This document shows positions 18,049 through 26,050 of a DNA stretch of 64,000 nt, piece after piece. This DNA comes from Gammaproteobacteria bacterium (GTDB lineage Bacteria > Pseudomonadota > Gammaproteobacteria > Xanthomonadales > Marinicellaceae): NCBI GenBank assembly GCA_041395445.1, contig JAWLAO010000006.1:154325-218324 (forward strand), given 5' to 3'. The notes under the pieces are model-generated. The model did no database searches, was not told the origin of the DNA, and saw only the letters and a program-made list of their open reading frames with translations. Every line of letters begins with the position of its first letter. Within the stretch, counting starts at the first letter, position 1. Made by a program: the position numbers and the translations under genes.

Positions 18049-19482
18049 TTAATAACGATAATGTTCCGGTTTATACGGTCCATCTGTTGTAACACCAATA
18101 TAAGCTGCTTGTTTTTCAGTGAGTTGTGTCAGTTTCGCACCAACTCTGGCTAAATGAAGTCTGGCAACTTTTTCATCCAGTTTTTTAGGAAGAACATAAA
18201 CTTGGTTCTGGTAATTTTCACCATTTGAGAATAACTCAATTTGAGCTAAAACCTGATTAGTGAATGAATTGGACATTACAAAACTGGGATGTCCGGTTGC
18301 ACAACCCAGATTGATTAGGCGACCTTTCGCCAATAAGATGATTTTTTTGCCATCTTCAAAAATCACATGATCAACCTGTGGTTTGATTTGATCCCATTGA
18401 CATTTTTCTTCCAAACTTGCAACGTCAATTTCGTTGTCAAAGTGTCCAATATTACAAACAATTGCCTGATCACGCATTTTTTTCATGTGGTCATAAGTAA
18501 TGATGTTGAAGTTTCCTGTCGCTGTTACAAAAATATCAGCTTGATCACAAACTTCGTCCAATGTCACAACTTTGAAACCTTCCATTGCTGCTTGTAAAGC
18601 ACAAATTGGGTCGATTTCTGTTATAAGAACAGTTGCTCCCAAACCACGCAATGATTGAGCGCAACCTTTACCAACGTCACCGTAACCACAAACGACCGCA
18701 ACTTTACCGGCAATCATAACATCTGTGGCACGTTTGATGCCGTCAACCAAAGACTCACGACATCCATATAAATTATCAAATTTAGATTTAGTCACAGAGT
18801 CATTCACATTGATTGCAGGGAATGGTAAATCACCGGCTTTTGCAATTTCGTACAAACGATGCACACCGGTTGTTGTTTCTTCAGTCACACCTTGAATATT
18901 TGCCAATGCTTTGGTGTACCATCCATTGCTCGTTGGTAAACGCTTTTTAATAGAATTGAATAAGCATTTCTCTTCTGCTGATTGTGGATTATCCAATACC
19001 GATGGATCTTTTTCTGCTTTTGCACCTAACATGAGTAGCATAGTTGCATCACCACCATCATCCAGAATCATATTCGGAGTTCCGCCATCGTGCCATTGCA
19101 TTATTCGATGTGTGTATTCCCAGTATTCATCCAGGGTTTCCCCTTTGACTGCAAATACAGGAATTCCTTGATCAGCAATTGCGGCCGCTGCGTGATCTTG
19201 AGTGGAATAAATATTACAAGATGCCCAACGCACTTCTGCTCCTAAAGCAACCAATGTCTCAATCAGAATAGCGGTTTGAACCGTCATGTGTAAAGAACCG
19301 GCAATGCGGGCTCCTTTTAACGGTTGTTTGTCTTTGTATTCTTCACGAATTGACATGAGTCCGGGCATTTCCGTCTCGGCAATTCTGAATTCTTTATAAC
19401 CCCATTCTGCCAGACCAATGTCGGCAACGATATAATCGGGTGCGAAGTCTTCTAATTTTTCTTTGTTAATCTGTTGTGTCAT
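18049..19482 (-). CDS. ahcY: adenosylhomocysteinase (S-adenosylhomocysteine hydrolase)
   Basis: 477 residues. Hydrolyses S-adenosylhomocysteine to homocysteine and adenosine with tightly bound NAD. The substrate domain has [16 protein letters not shown] and the catalytic [22 protein letters not shown]. The Rossmann glycine motif is [18 protein letters not shown], and the C-terminus is the family's KPEHYRY. The insert around [16 protein letters not shown] is usual for the longer bacterial form. It lies 19 bp downstream of metK. The hydrolase replaces the Pfs/LuxS route of enterobacteria. Confidence 0.98.
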   Translation of the reverse strand: MTQQINKEKLEDFAPDYIVADIGLAEWGYKEFRIAETEMPGLMSIREEYKDKQPLKGARIAGSLHMTVQTAILIETLVALGAEVRWASCNIYSTQDHAAAAIADQGIPVFAVKGETLDEYWEYTHRIMQWHDGGTPNMILDDGGDATMLLMLGAKAEKDPSVLDNPQSAEEKCLFNSIKKRLPTSNGWYTKALANIQGVTEETTTGVHRLYEIAKAGDLPFPAINVNDSVTKSKFDNLYGCRESLVDGIKRATDVMIAGKVAVVCGYGDVGKGCAQSLRGLGATVLITEIDPICALQAAMEGFKVVTLDEVCDQADIFVTATGNFNIITYDHMKKMRDQAIVCNIGHFDNEIDVASLEEKCQWDQIKPQVDHVIFEDGKKIILLAKGRLINLGCATGHPSFVMSNSFTNQVLAQIELFSNGENYQNQVYVLPKKLDEKVARLHLARVGAKLTQLTEKQAAYIGVTTDGPYKPEHYRY

Positions 19483-19501
19483 TTTTCTCTCAATTCTTTA
19501 G

Positions 19502-20671
19502 TTATATTTTCGCTGCTTGTCTCAGTATTTCTGCTTTATCGGTTTTTTCCCAAGTGAAATCTTCATCTTCACGCCCCATGTGTCCATAAGCTGCGGTTTT
19601 TTGGTATATCGGACGAATCAAATCCAGTTCAGTAATAATTCCGTATGGAGTTAGATTGAAATGTTCACGGATTAATTGTTCGATTGTTTCTTCCGAAATT
19701 TTATTTGTTCCAAAAGTGGTTACGCTGATAGAAGTCGGTTTAGCAACGCCAATGGCATAAGAAACCTGAACTTCACAACGATCAGCCAGACCGGCTGCAA
19801 CCACATTTTTTGCGACATAACGACCGGCATAAGCTGCTGAACGATCCACTTTAGACGGATCTTTTCCTGAGAAGGCGCCACCACCGTGACGCGCCATACC
19901 ACCGTAAGTATCAACAATGATTTTTCTTCCTGTCAGTCCACAATCGCCTACAGGTCCGCCGATAACGAATTTTCCGGTGGGGTTGATATGAAATAAGGTG
20001 TCTTTTGTTAACCAGTTTTCAGGCAATACCGGCTTGATAATTTCTTCCATAACCGCTTCGCGCAAGTCTTTCAACGAGATGTCTTCATCATGCTGGGTTG
20101 ATAAAACAACAGCGTCAATTGAAATCGGTTTGTCATCGACATAGCGGAAAGTTAGCTGACTTTTTGCATCCGGACGCAACCATGATAATTTACCGCTTCT
20201 ACGAACAAACGATTGTCTTTCGACCAAACGATGAGCATAGGTGATTGGAGCAGGCATTAATACATCGGTTTCATTGGAAGCGTAACCAAACATTAAACCT
20301 TGGTCTCCGGCTCCTTGTTCCTCAGGACTTTGTCTGTCAACGCCTTGGTTGATGTCGCCTGACTGTTTACCAATCAAAGACATCACAGCACATGTGTGTC
20401 CATCAAATCCGACATTAGAATTATCATATCCAACATCAGTTATCACTTTTCTAACGATGTCATCTAAATCCACCCAAGCTGAAGTTGTGATTTCACCGGC
20501 GATGATAGCTGTTCCTGTTTTCACTAATGTTTCACAGGCAACTCTGGCAGATTTATCTTGTGCCAAAATAGCATCTAACACAGCATCTGATATTTGGTCA
20601 GCCAGCTTATCCGGATGTCCTTCAGAAACTGATTCTGAGGTGAAAAGATAATCGGTTGTTCTATTGCTCAT
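19502..20671 (-). CDS. metK: S-adenosylmethionine synthetase
   Basis: 389 residues from the ATG at 20671, matching the family N-terminus ([25 protein letters not shown]). The open frame extends 36 codons upstream, but that stretch includes the leader inverted repeat. Makes SAM from methionine and ATP. Seen are [36 protein letters not shown] and [19 protein letters not shown], which bind ATP, metal and phosphate. It is the first gene of metK-ahcY-metF and is divergent from the acyltransferase at 20812. Confidence 0.98.
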   Translation of the reverse strand: MSNRTTDYLFTSESVSEGHPDKLADQISDAVLDAILAQDKSARVACETLVKTGTAIIAGEITTSAWVDLDDIVRKVITDVGYDNSNVGFDGHTCAVMSLIGKQSGDINQGVDRQSPEEQGAGDQGLMFGYASNETDVLMPAPITYAHRLVERQSFVRRSGKLSWLRPDAKSQLTFRYVDDKPISIDAVVLSTQHDEDISLKDLREAVMEEIIKPVLPENWLTKDTLFHINPTGKFVIGGPVGDCGLTGRKIIVDTYGGMARHGGGAFSGKDPSKVDRSAAYAGRYVAKNVVAAGLADRCEVQVSYAIGVAKPTSISVTTFGTNKISEETIEQLIREHFNLTPYGIITELDLIRPIYQKTAAYGHMGREDEDFTWEKTDKAEILRQAAKI

Positions 20672-20675
20672 AATT

Positions 20676-20709
20676 AATATATCTCTTTGTGCGAATAAAG
20701 AGATATATT
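20676..20709 (-). promoter_or_regulatory. perfect 13-bp inverted repeat overlapping the metK ribosome-binding region
   Basis: AATATATCTCTTT (20676-20688) and its exact complement (20697-20709) are separated by 8 bases. They end 4 bases before the metK ATG on the minus strand. In the metK transcript the downstream arm contains AAAGAGAU, the only Shine-Dalgarno-like stretch, so folding would hide it. As DNA, the 21-bp half-site spacing suits a dimeric regulator on one helix face. Either an RNA switch or an operator, such as for an SAH-responsive repressor, is possible. Confidence 0.7.
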
Positions 20710-20811
20710 CTATCCGTAAGTTTTGGAAATTGGTAATAACTTTAGTTAAATAATCGTGTTTGATAGTGAAAAAACTCAAAAAAAGCTAAAATTCATTACT
20801 CTTATTAACAA

Positions 20812-21687
20812 GTGCGCAGCAGAATGAGTTTCTTAAAAGGAAGTGTTTTTCTTATATTAGTTGTTATCAATACATTGTTTTGGGTTCCAATTTTATTGGT
20901 TTTTGCTTTGATAAAATTGATTGTACCCATTCACGCTTTTCGCCGAGCAGTATCACGTTTATTGGTGTGGATTGCAGAAACATGGGTTGCATTAAACACT
21001 CATTCACATCGAATATTACATGGAAAAAAACTGGAAGTTTCAGGATTGAATGATTTACAAAAAGATGATTGGTATTTGCTGATAAGTAATCATGTTGCTG
21101 CTGCTGATATCCCTGTATTGCAAAGCGTATTTCATAAAAAAATTCCTTTTTTAAAGTTCTTCTTAAAAAAAGAATTAATCTGGATGCCATTTCTTGGTTT
21201 GGCTTGGTGGGCGCTTGATTTTCCGTTTATGAGACGTTTTACAAAAGAGTATCTGCAAAAAAATCCTCACATGAAAGGTAAAGATTTGGAAATTACTCGT
21301 AAAGCCTGCGAAAAATTTAGAGATTATCCAATCACAGTGATTAATTATGTTGAAGGAACACGTTTTACTCAAGTTAAGCATGATAAACAACAGTCACCAT
21401 TTACGCATTTATTAAAACCTAAATCCGGCGGCATAGGGTTTGTGCTCGGATCAATGGGTGACAGAATCAGTTATTTAATTTTAACGAGTATCAAATATTT
21501 ACCACATCCACCAAGTCCGTGGGAATACATGTGTGGTAAATTTGCAAAAGTACAAGTTTTGGTTGAAAAAATTAAAATTCCTGATAATTTAAAGAATAAG
21601 AATTACTTAACTGATTCTGCGTTTAAGCAAGATTTGCAAAGCTGGCTGAATGAATTGTGGTTTAAACAAGATAAGAAATTGTCATGA
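20812..21687 (+). CDS. YihG/PlsC-like 1-acyl-glycerol-3-phosphate acyltransferase
   Basis: 291 residues with a hydrophobic N-terminus (about residues 8-45). The acyltransferase block I is SNHVAAADIPVL (H-x4-D), followed by FFLKKELIWMPFLGLAWWALDFPFMRR and block III NYVEGTRFT. This pattern matches the YihG branch of membrane acyltransferases that transfer fatty acyl groups to lysophosphatidate or related acceptors. The start is GTG at 20812, with an ATG four codons later as an alternative. It overlaps the next gene by 4 bp (ATGA). Confidence 0.87.
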   Translation: MRSRMSFLKGSVFLILVVINTLFWVPILLVFALIKLIVPIHAFRRAVSRLLVWIAETWVALNTHSHRILHGKKLEVSGLNDLQKDDWYLLISNHVAAADIPVLQSVFHKKIPFLKFFLKKELIWMPFLGLAWWALDFPFMRRFTKEYLQKNPHMKGKDLEITRKACEKFRDYPITVINYVEGTRFTQVKHDKQQSPFTHLLKPKSGGIGFVLGSMGDRISYLILTSIKYLPHPPSPWEYMCGKFAKVQVLVEKIKIPDNLKNKNYLTDSAFKQDLQSWLNELWFKQDKKLS

Positions 21688-22346
21688 GTGAAGTTTTATT
21701 CGATATCGTTTTTAAAGGTAAATTTGCTGGTTCGATTGATCAGCAAAAAGCAGAATTACATTTTTCAAAACTTTTTAAATTACCAATTGAGAAAGCCAGA
21801 TTATTCTTCGACGGGAAGCCGAGAACCTTAAAAAAATCACTGACTATGGACAAGGCCAGTAACATGAGAGAGGTGCTGAAAAAAGCCGGCTTGCGTGTCA
21901 CATTAGTCAAACAAGAATCTGAACAAAGTACAACCACTGACAAGAAACAAGCCTTGACTATGTCTAATGTTGGGGTGGTGATTGTAAACAAACCATTTGT
22001 TCCTCCAAAACACTTTGATACCTCGAAATTAAAGCTCGACGAAGTGGGTGTTGAAATTGTTCATAAAGTTGAAGTACCAGAACCGGAATATGACTTACAT
22101 GACTTGAGTTTGGATGAAGTTGGTGTTGAAATTATTCAAAAAAAACATATTCCTCATCCTGATATCGATGTTTCTGGTCTGACAGTTGATGAGGTTGGAG
22201 CTATTTTTTCTAAAAAAAACATTGTGAGTGAGCCTCATTTTGATTTAAGCAATTTATCGTTGGATGATGTAGGAAGTGTTTTGGTTGAGAAAAAGCAAAT
22301 AGCAAAACCGGAAATAAATACGGAAAATATCACACTTCAGGATTGA
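21684..22346 (+). CDS. uncharacterised protein with five 25-residue tandem repeats
   Basis: 220 residues. The N-terminal 75 residues (FDIVFKGKFAGSIDQQ, then FFDGKPRTLKKSLTMDKA, MREVLKKAGLRVTLV) look like a small alpha/beta domain found at the start of various gammaproteobacterial proteins, often before membrane modules. The rest is five consecutive 25-residue repeats with consensus LDEVGVEIV-K--IP-PEFDLS-L, each ending in a hydrophobic/acidic turn. No signal peptide or membrane helix is visible. It is translationally coupled to the acyltransferase upstream. The repeat array suggests a binding or scaffold role, but the function is unknown. Confidence 0.8.
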   Translation: MSEVLFDIVFKGKFAGSIDQQKAELHFSKLFKLPIEKARLFFDGKPRTLKKSLTMDKASNMREVLKKAGLRVTLVKQESEQSTTTDKKQALTMSNVGVVIVNKPFVPPKHFDTSKLKLDEVGVEIVHKVEVPEPEYDLHDLSLDEVGVEIIQKKHIPHPDIDVSGLTVDEVGAIFSKKNIVSEPHFDLSNLSLDDVGSVLVEKKQIAKPEINTENITLQD

Positions 22347-22465
22347 AGTTGATATGCCCTTCTCAAATTTTTGTAAAAATTTATCTTAATCCAATATCAG
22401 GCAATTTATTGCTATACAAAGGCATTAATTATAAAATCTCAAACAATTTTAAATATTTTGAAACT

Positions 22466-23200
22466 ATGAAGAAGCAATTAGGTTTAATCGTGTCAAGTAT
22501 ATTGTTTTCCGGACAATTGTATTCACAGGAAGCTCCTACTGAACAAGGTTTTGATGATATAGATGATATCCCCGGCTGGATATTTGATAATCGCTCTGAA
22601 CCATTGGGAGAGACCGGCTGGTTTCAAGGTGTTGAAACTATCGTTTCATCACATGAAGGCGCCACGACTTCTTATATCGCTGCAAACTACCGAAATACTG
22701 ATGTTGATAATGATGATGTGCCTAACACAATTTGTAATTATCTGATTATGCCGGATTTAGGTAACTTGGAATCTGTTTCTTTTTATACTCGAAGTGTTAA
22801 AGCGAGCAATAACTTTAATGTCTATCCGGATCGTTTGTATGTGATATATAGTCCAACAGGTGGTGTTGAAACGGGAAACTGCACCGATGATCTTGGTGAT
22901 TTTTCTCATATACTTATGTCGGTGAATCCGGATTTAACGACTGAGCTGAAATATCCTGAAGGCTATCCTTTAACGGAATGGACTCAATTTGAAGTTGAAG
23001 TCAATGGAGCCGGGCGAGTGGCATTTTTGTATTATGTCGAAGATGCCGGATTTTATGGTACAAACTCTAACTTTATAGGAATTGATACTGTTGAATGGGT
23101 CAGAGGAGAAGATGAGCCAACTCCTAATGTTGAAAAAATAAATAAGCCGATTAAAGGAAGAAGAATATCTTCAAATACCGTGATTGAAGTATTGAACTAA
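22466..23200 (+). CDS. secreted protein with a choice-of-anchor J-like domain
   Basis: 244 residues from the ATG at 22466. The open frame begins 41 codons earlier, but only this start gives a signal peptide (KKQLGLIVSSILFSGQLYSQ). The mature part begins with GFDDIDDIPGWIFDNRSEPLGETGWFQG and contains SYIAANYRNT and WTQFEVEV, the general pattern of choice-of-anchor J lectin-like domains in secreted bacterial proteins. The protein ends without a recognised sorting tail (TVIEVLN). A terminator follows. The function is unknown, presumably extracellular or cell-surface. Confidence 0.78.
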   Translation: MKKQLGLIVSSILFSGQLYSQEAPTEQGFDDIDDIPGWIFDNRSEPLGETGWFQGVETIVSSHEGATTSYIAANYRNTDVDNDDVPNTICNYLIMPDLGNLESVSFYTRSVKASNNFNVYPDRLYVIYSPTGGVETGNCTDDLGDFSHILMSVNPDLTTELKYPEGYPLTEWTQFEVEVNGAGRVAFLYYVEDAGFYGTNSNFIGIDTVEWVRGEDEPTPNVEKINKPIKGRRISSNTVIEVLN

Positions 23201-23231
23201 TTTAGAAATTATCAAAAATTTTCACTTTGAT

Positions 23232-23268
23232 AAAAAAGCCCTTATGTTTTTCAACTAAGGGCTTTTTT
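23232..23268. terminator. bidirectional rho-independent terminator
   Basis: A 13-bp stem (AAAAAAGCCCTTA at 23232-23244 with TAAGGGCTTTTTT at 23256-23268) and an 11-base loop, with T runs on both strands. It separates the convergent secreted-protein gene (ends 23200) and the subtilase gene (ends 23292) and would stop transcription from either side. Confidence 0.9.
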
Positions 23269-23291
23269 GCTTGTTTAGCTATGTTTAATGA

Positions 23292-25649
23292 TTAAGGTAG
23301 TTGTTCAAATCCGTTCTCAAAAATAAGATCAAATGGAGAACAGTCGCCAATTGCAGTAGGCAGTACAGCTAATGTAATTCTTGAGTCTGGAACATCTCCG
23401 CTATTTGCCGCTAAAATAACATCATTAAATCTCAATTCAGATAAGGTTCCAGAACATACAGTGTATGTAATTTCTACTGATTGAGTGGCATTAGGTGCTA
23501 ACTCAAAACTTGATGGGGACACTGTAATTACGCCGCCATCTCTCATTTTAACATCCGCAGTAGACCATGTATAAGTTGATGAGGATCTGTTTTTTACTGT
23601 TCTTGTCCAACTACAATTACTAGAACAATTGGTATCTCTTACACTAGGGATATTTAATGTTGCAGGATCGCCACCTGCAGATGGATTCGCAGCTAAATAA
23701 TTAGCAAATGTTTCATCCATAACCAATGCAGCTTTAGCTGCCTTTGTTAAATCTATCGTTCCGCTTCCAACTTGGTCAGGAGTAGCCGGAGCGCCTGTAC
23801 CTGTTGTTACTACACTATCTGCTGTCATCATCATTGCTGATTTAATTTCAGAAGGACTCCAATCCGGGTGTACCTTCATGACTAACAATGCTGACCCGGA
23901 AACGTGTGGGGCTGACATAGAAGTTCCTGAAAGAAACTCAAATTGAGGAGCAGTTGTTCCATCTTTATATGCAGCAAAAATATTAGTACCGGGGCCATTA
24001 ATATCCGGCTTGGTTACATCAAATGAATTATTTGGCCCCTGTAAACTACCAGCATTTAAAATATTGCCTAATGAGTCTATCATGGTATATGCAGCGGTTC
24101 CCGATATAAAGCCTTCAACGGTTGAAGCTACAACTGAATCAATAAAAGCAACGATTGCATCACCATCCGCCTGTCCAATCATTACAGCTGGAATATTTGT
24201 TGACTCAATTCCACCCATAACTATTGGAATATCGGCTTGATTATTATAGATAATGGCAGCAACAGCTCCTGCTGCTTCAGCATTATCTATTTTGGATGAA
24301 AAATTACATGAACCCCTGCTTATGAGAGCAATTTTGCCATTAAAAGAATTGGCAGGAAAAGCGCTACATCCTTCTTGGTTGCCTGGAGCAACATTACCTG
24401 CATATAACAAACCGGCATCAACATCACCGCTGAAATTATTAGCAACTCCCAATAAGCCATACATATCGATCAAATGTGAAGGTATCGGAGTTGGCTGAGT
24501 AATATCAACTCTGTTATTCAAAGCACGACTGTGTGAGGAATTCGCAACAGAAAGTAACCATGGTCCTCTGTGGTTTACATTTCCTACCGGATCTGGAACG
24601 CTAGTACTGGTGTTACCTGCTGAAGCAGATACAACGATACCGGCATTCATTGCATCAAGATACAATCTATCTGAATCAGTCCATGGAGATGTACCGCCAC
24701 TGATTGAATAGGAAATAACATCAACTCCATCGGCAATTGCCTGATTAATACCTGCAGTAATGGCAGAGCCGGCACAGGAACTGATACATACATCGTAAGC
24801 AATGATATGAGCATGTGGAGCTACACCCGAGATGCTTGGAGCCGCTAACGGAGTTCCTGTAGTTGTCACAAAACCACCTGGAATAGAGGCCGCTGTTATT
24901 CTGTTCCCTGCTGCGGTACTTGCTGTATGAGATCCGTGACCGTTAGTGTCATCAGGGCCATCGGCAAAGTCCCAAACACCAATGAGTTTGTTGTTACAAA
25001 CATTTGTTGGACTACAGTCTGAACCGGCAACCGTATTACCAGCACCTAATGGGTTTGCTGCTGCAAAATCATACATGTCTTCAGGAGCATCAGAAAAGGA
25101 TGGATGATCCATGTTGATACCAGTATCCAATACACCAACTATCATTCCCTCACCCTGATTAGGAACATTACCTGGAACCGAAGTTCCATCCCATATCGTA
25201 TTCGCACCGATGAATGTTGGACCAACATCTGTGTCCAATTCATAAATTTTTTCTTTGTCTACACTAGCTACACCATTTATTGAGCGGATTAAATTTGCTT
25301 CGTCAGCAGTCAAATTCATAGCCATTCCATAATTCGCATAATAATATTCAAACTTGGCATTAACTCTGCGCCCTAAGGTTGAAGAGATTACATCAACGGT
25401 TTGATTAAGTTCAGCTTTTAGGAATTGTAAATAGGCTTGTGCCGCTTCAGATTTTGTGTCCAGTTTTCTGGTACCTGTTGCACTTGGTGAAGTTGCGCTA
25501 AAGTTTTCATATCCACCATTATAATGAACCAAACTTTGGTGGTTGAGTTGAATAATGTAAGTGTTTGTTGCGGCATTGACAAGTTCAGCTTGTTGAGAAT
25601 GCACTATAGTTACGAACAAACTAGTAAAAAATACAGATAATAATTTCAT
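23292..25649 (-). CDS. secreted subtilisin-like serine protease (S8) with PA domain
   Basis: 785 residues. A signal peptide (about residues 1-18) precedes an inhibitor I9-type propeptide (about 28-138, with TYIIQL). The S8 catalytic domain has D175 in GVLDTGINMDHPSF, H238 in TNGHGSHTAS and S577 in SGTSMSAPHVSG. A PA domain is inserted at about 390-530 (LLYAGNVAPGNQEGC, then GKIALISRGSCNFSSKIDNA). An Ig-like C-terminal region follows. The last residues, DLIFENGFEQLP, resemble short C-terminal tails repeated in secreted proteins of some gammaproteobacteria. It probably acts outside the cell in protein degradation. The start is 15 bp after the ridA stop, so it may be read through from the spoT operon. 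Confidence 0.93.
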   Translation of the reverse strand: MKLLSVFFTSLFVTIVHSQQAELVNAATNTYIIQLNHQSLVHYNGGYENFSATSPSATGTRKLDTKSEAAQAYLQFLKAELNQTVDVISSTLGRRVNAKFEYYYANYGMAMNLTADEANLIRSINGVASVDKEKIYELDTDVGPTFIGANTIWDGTSVPGNVPNQGEGMIVGVLDTGINMDHPSFSDAPEDMYDFAAANPLGAGNTVAGSDCSPTNVCNNKLIGVWDFADGPDDTNGHGSHTASTAAGNRITAASIPGGFVTTTGTPLAAPSISGVAPHAHIIAYDVCISSCAGSAITAGINQAIADGVDVISYSISGGTSPWTDSDRLYLDAMNAGIVVSASAGNTSTSVPDPVGNVNHRGPWLLSVANSSHSRALNNRVDITQPTPIPSHLIDMYGLLGVANNFSGDVDAGLLYAGNVAPGNQEGCSAFPANSFNGKIALISRGSCNFSSKIDNAEAAGAVAAIIYNNQADIPIVMGGIESTNIPAVMIGQADGDAIVAFIDSVVASTVEGFISGTAAYTMIDSLGNILNAGSLQGPNNSFDVTKPDINGPGTNIFAAYKDGTTAPQFEFLSGTSMSAPHVSGSALLVMKVHPDWSPSEIKSAMMMTADSVVTTGTGAPATPDQVGSGTIDLTKAAKAALVMDETFANYLAANPSAGGDPATLNIPSVRDTNCSSNCSWTRTVKNRSSSTYTWSTADVKMRDGGVITVSPSSFELAPNATQSVEITYTVCSGTLSELRFNDVILAANSGDVPDSRITLAVLPTAIGDCSPFDLIFENGFEQLP

Positions 25650-25664
25650 TTGATATCTCCTCTT

Positions 25665-26045
25665 TTATTGAATTGCAATAATCGCATCCATTTCTATCAT
25701 TGCGTTTTTTGGTAATCCGGCAACCTCTATTGCCGCACGAGCCGGATAGGGTTCCTCAAAATACTGGGACATTATGTCATTGAGCGTTGCAAAATGCGAT
25801 AAATCTTGAACGAAAATATTTAATTTTAAGGTATTTTGCAGGCTTGTTCCTGCCGCGATTGCAATTGCTTGTAAGTTTCTGAATACCTGATGAGTTTGCT
25901 TGGAAAAATCTTCTTCTCGCATCTCACCATTTTTTGGATTAATCGGTATTTGTCCTGAAACATACAAAACATTATTGTGAGTCACTGCTTGCGAATATGT
26001 TCCAATTGCTGCAGGTGCATCTTGTGTTTCGATAATTTTCTTCAT
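25665..26045 (-). CDS. ridA: RidA family reactive enamine/imine deaminase
   Basis: 126 residues, the standard Rid length. Hydrolyses 2-aminoacrylate and similar enamines released by PLP enzymes. Visible are APAAIGTYSQAV, LYVSGQIPINP, the arginine of PARAAIEV that binds the substrate carboxylate, and the acidic IEMDAIIAI near the end. It starts 5 bp after spoT, a conserved neighbour relation in gammaproteobacteria. Confidence 0.96.
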   Translation of the reverse strand: MKKIIETQDAPAAIGTYSQAVTHNNVLYVSGQIPINPKNGEMREEDFSKQTHQVFRNLQAIAIAAGTSLQNTLKLNIFVQDLSHFATLNDIMSQYFEEPYPARAAIEVAGLPKNAMIEMDAIIAIQ

Positions 26046-26050
26046 GATAT

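Noticed and set aside
20672..20779. 36-codon extension of metK
   Set aside because: It overlaps the leader inverted repeat, and the family N-terminus starts at 20671.
22343..22465. Upstream part of the choice-of-anchor J protein frame
   Set aside because: It lacks a signal peptide at its start, while a clear one begins at 22466.
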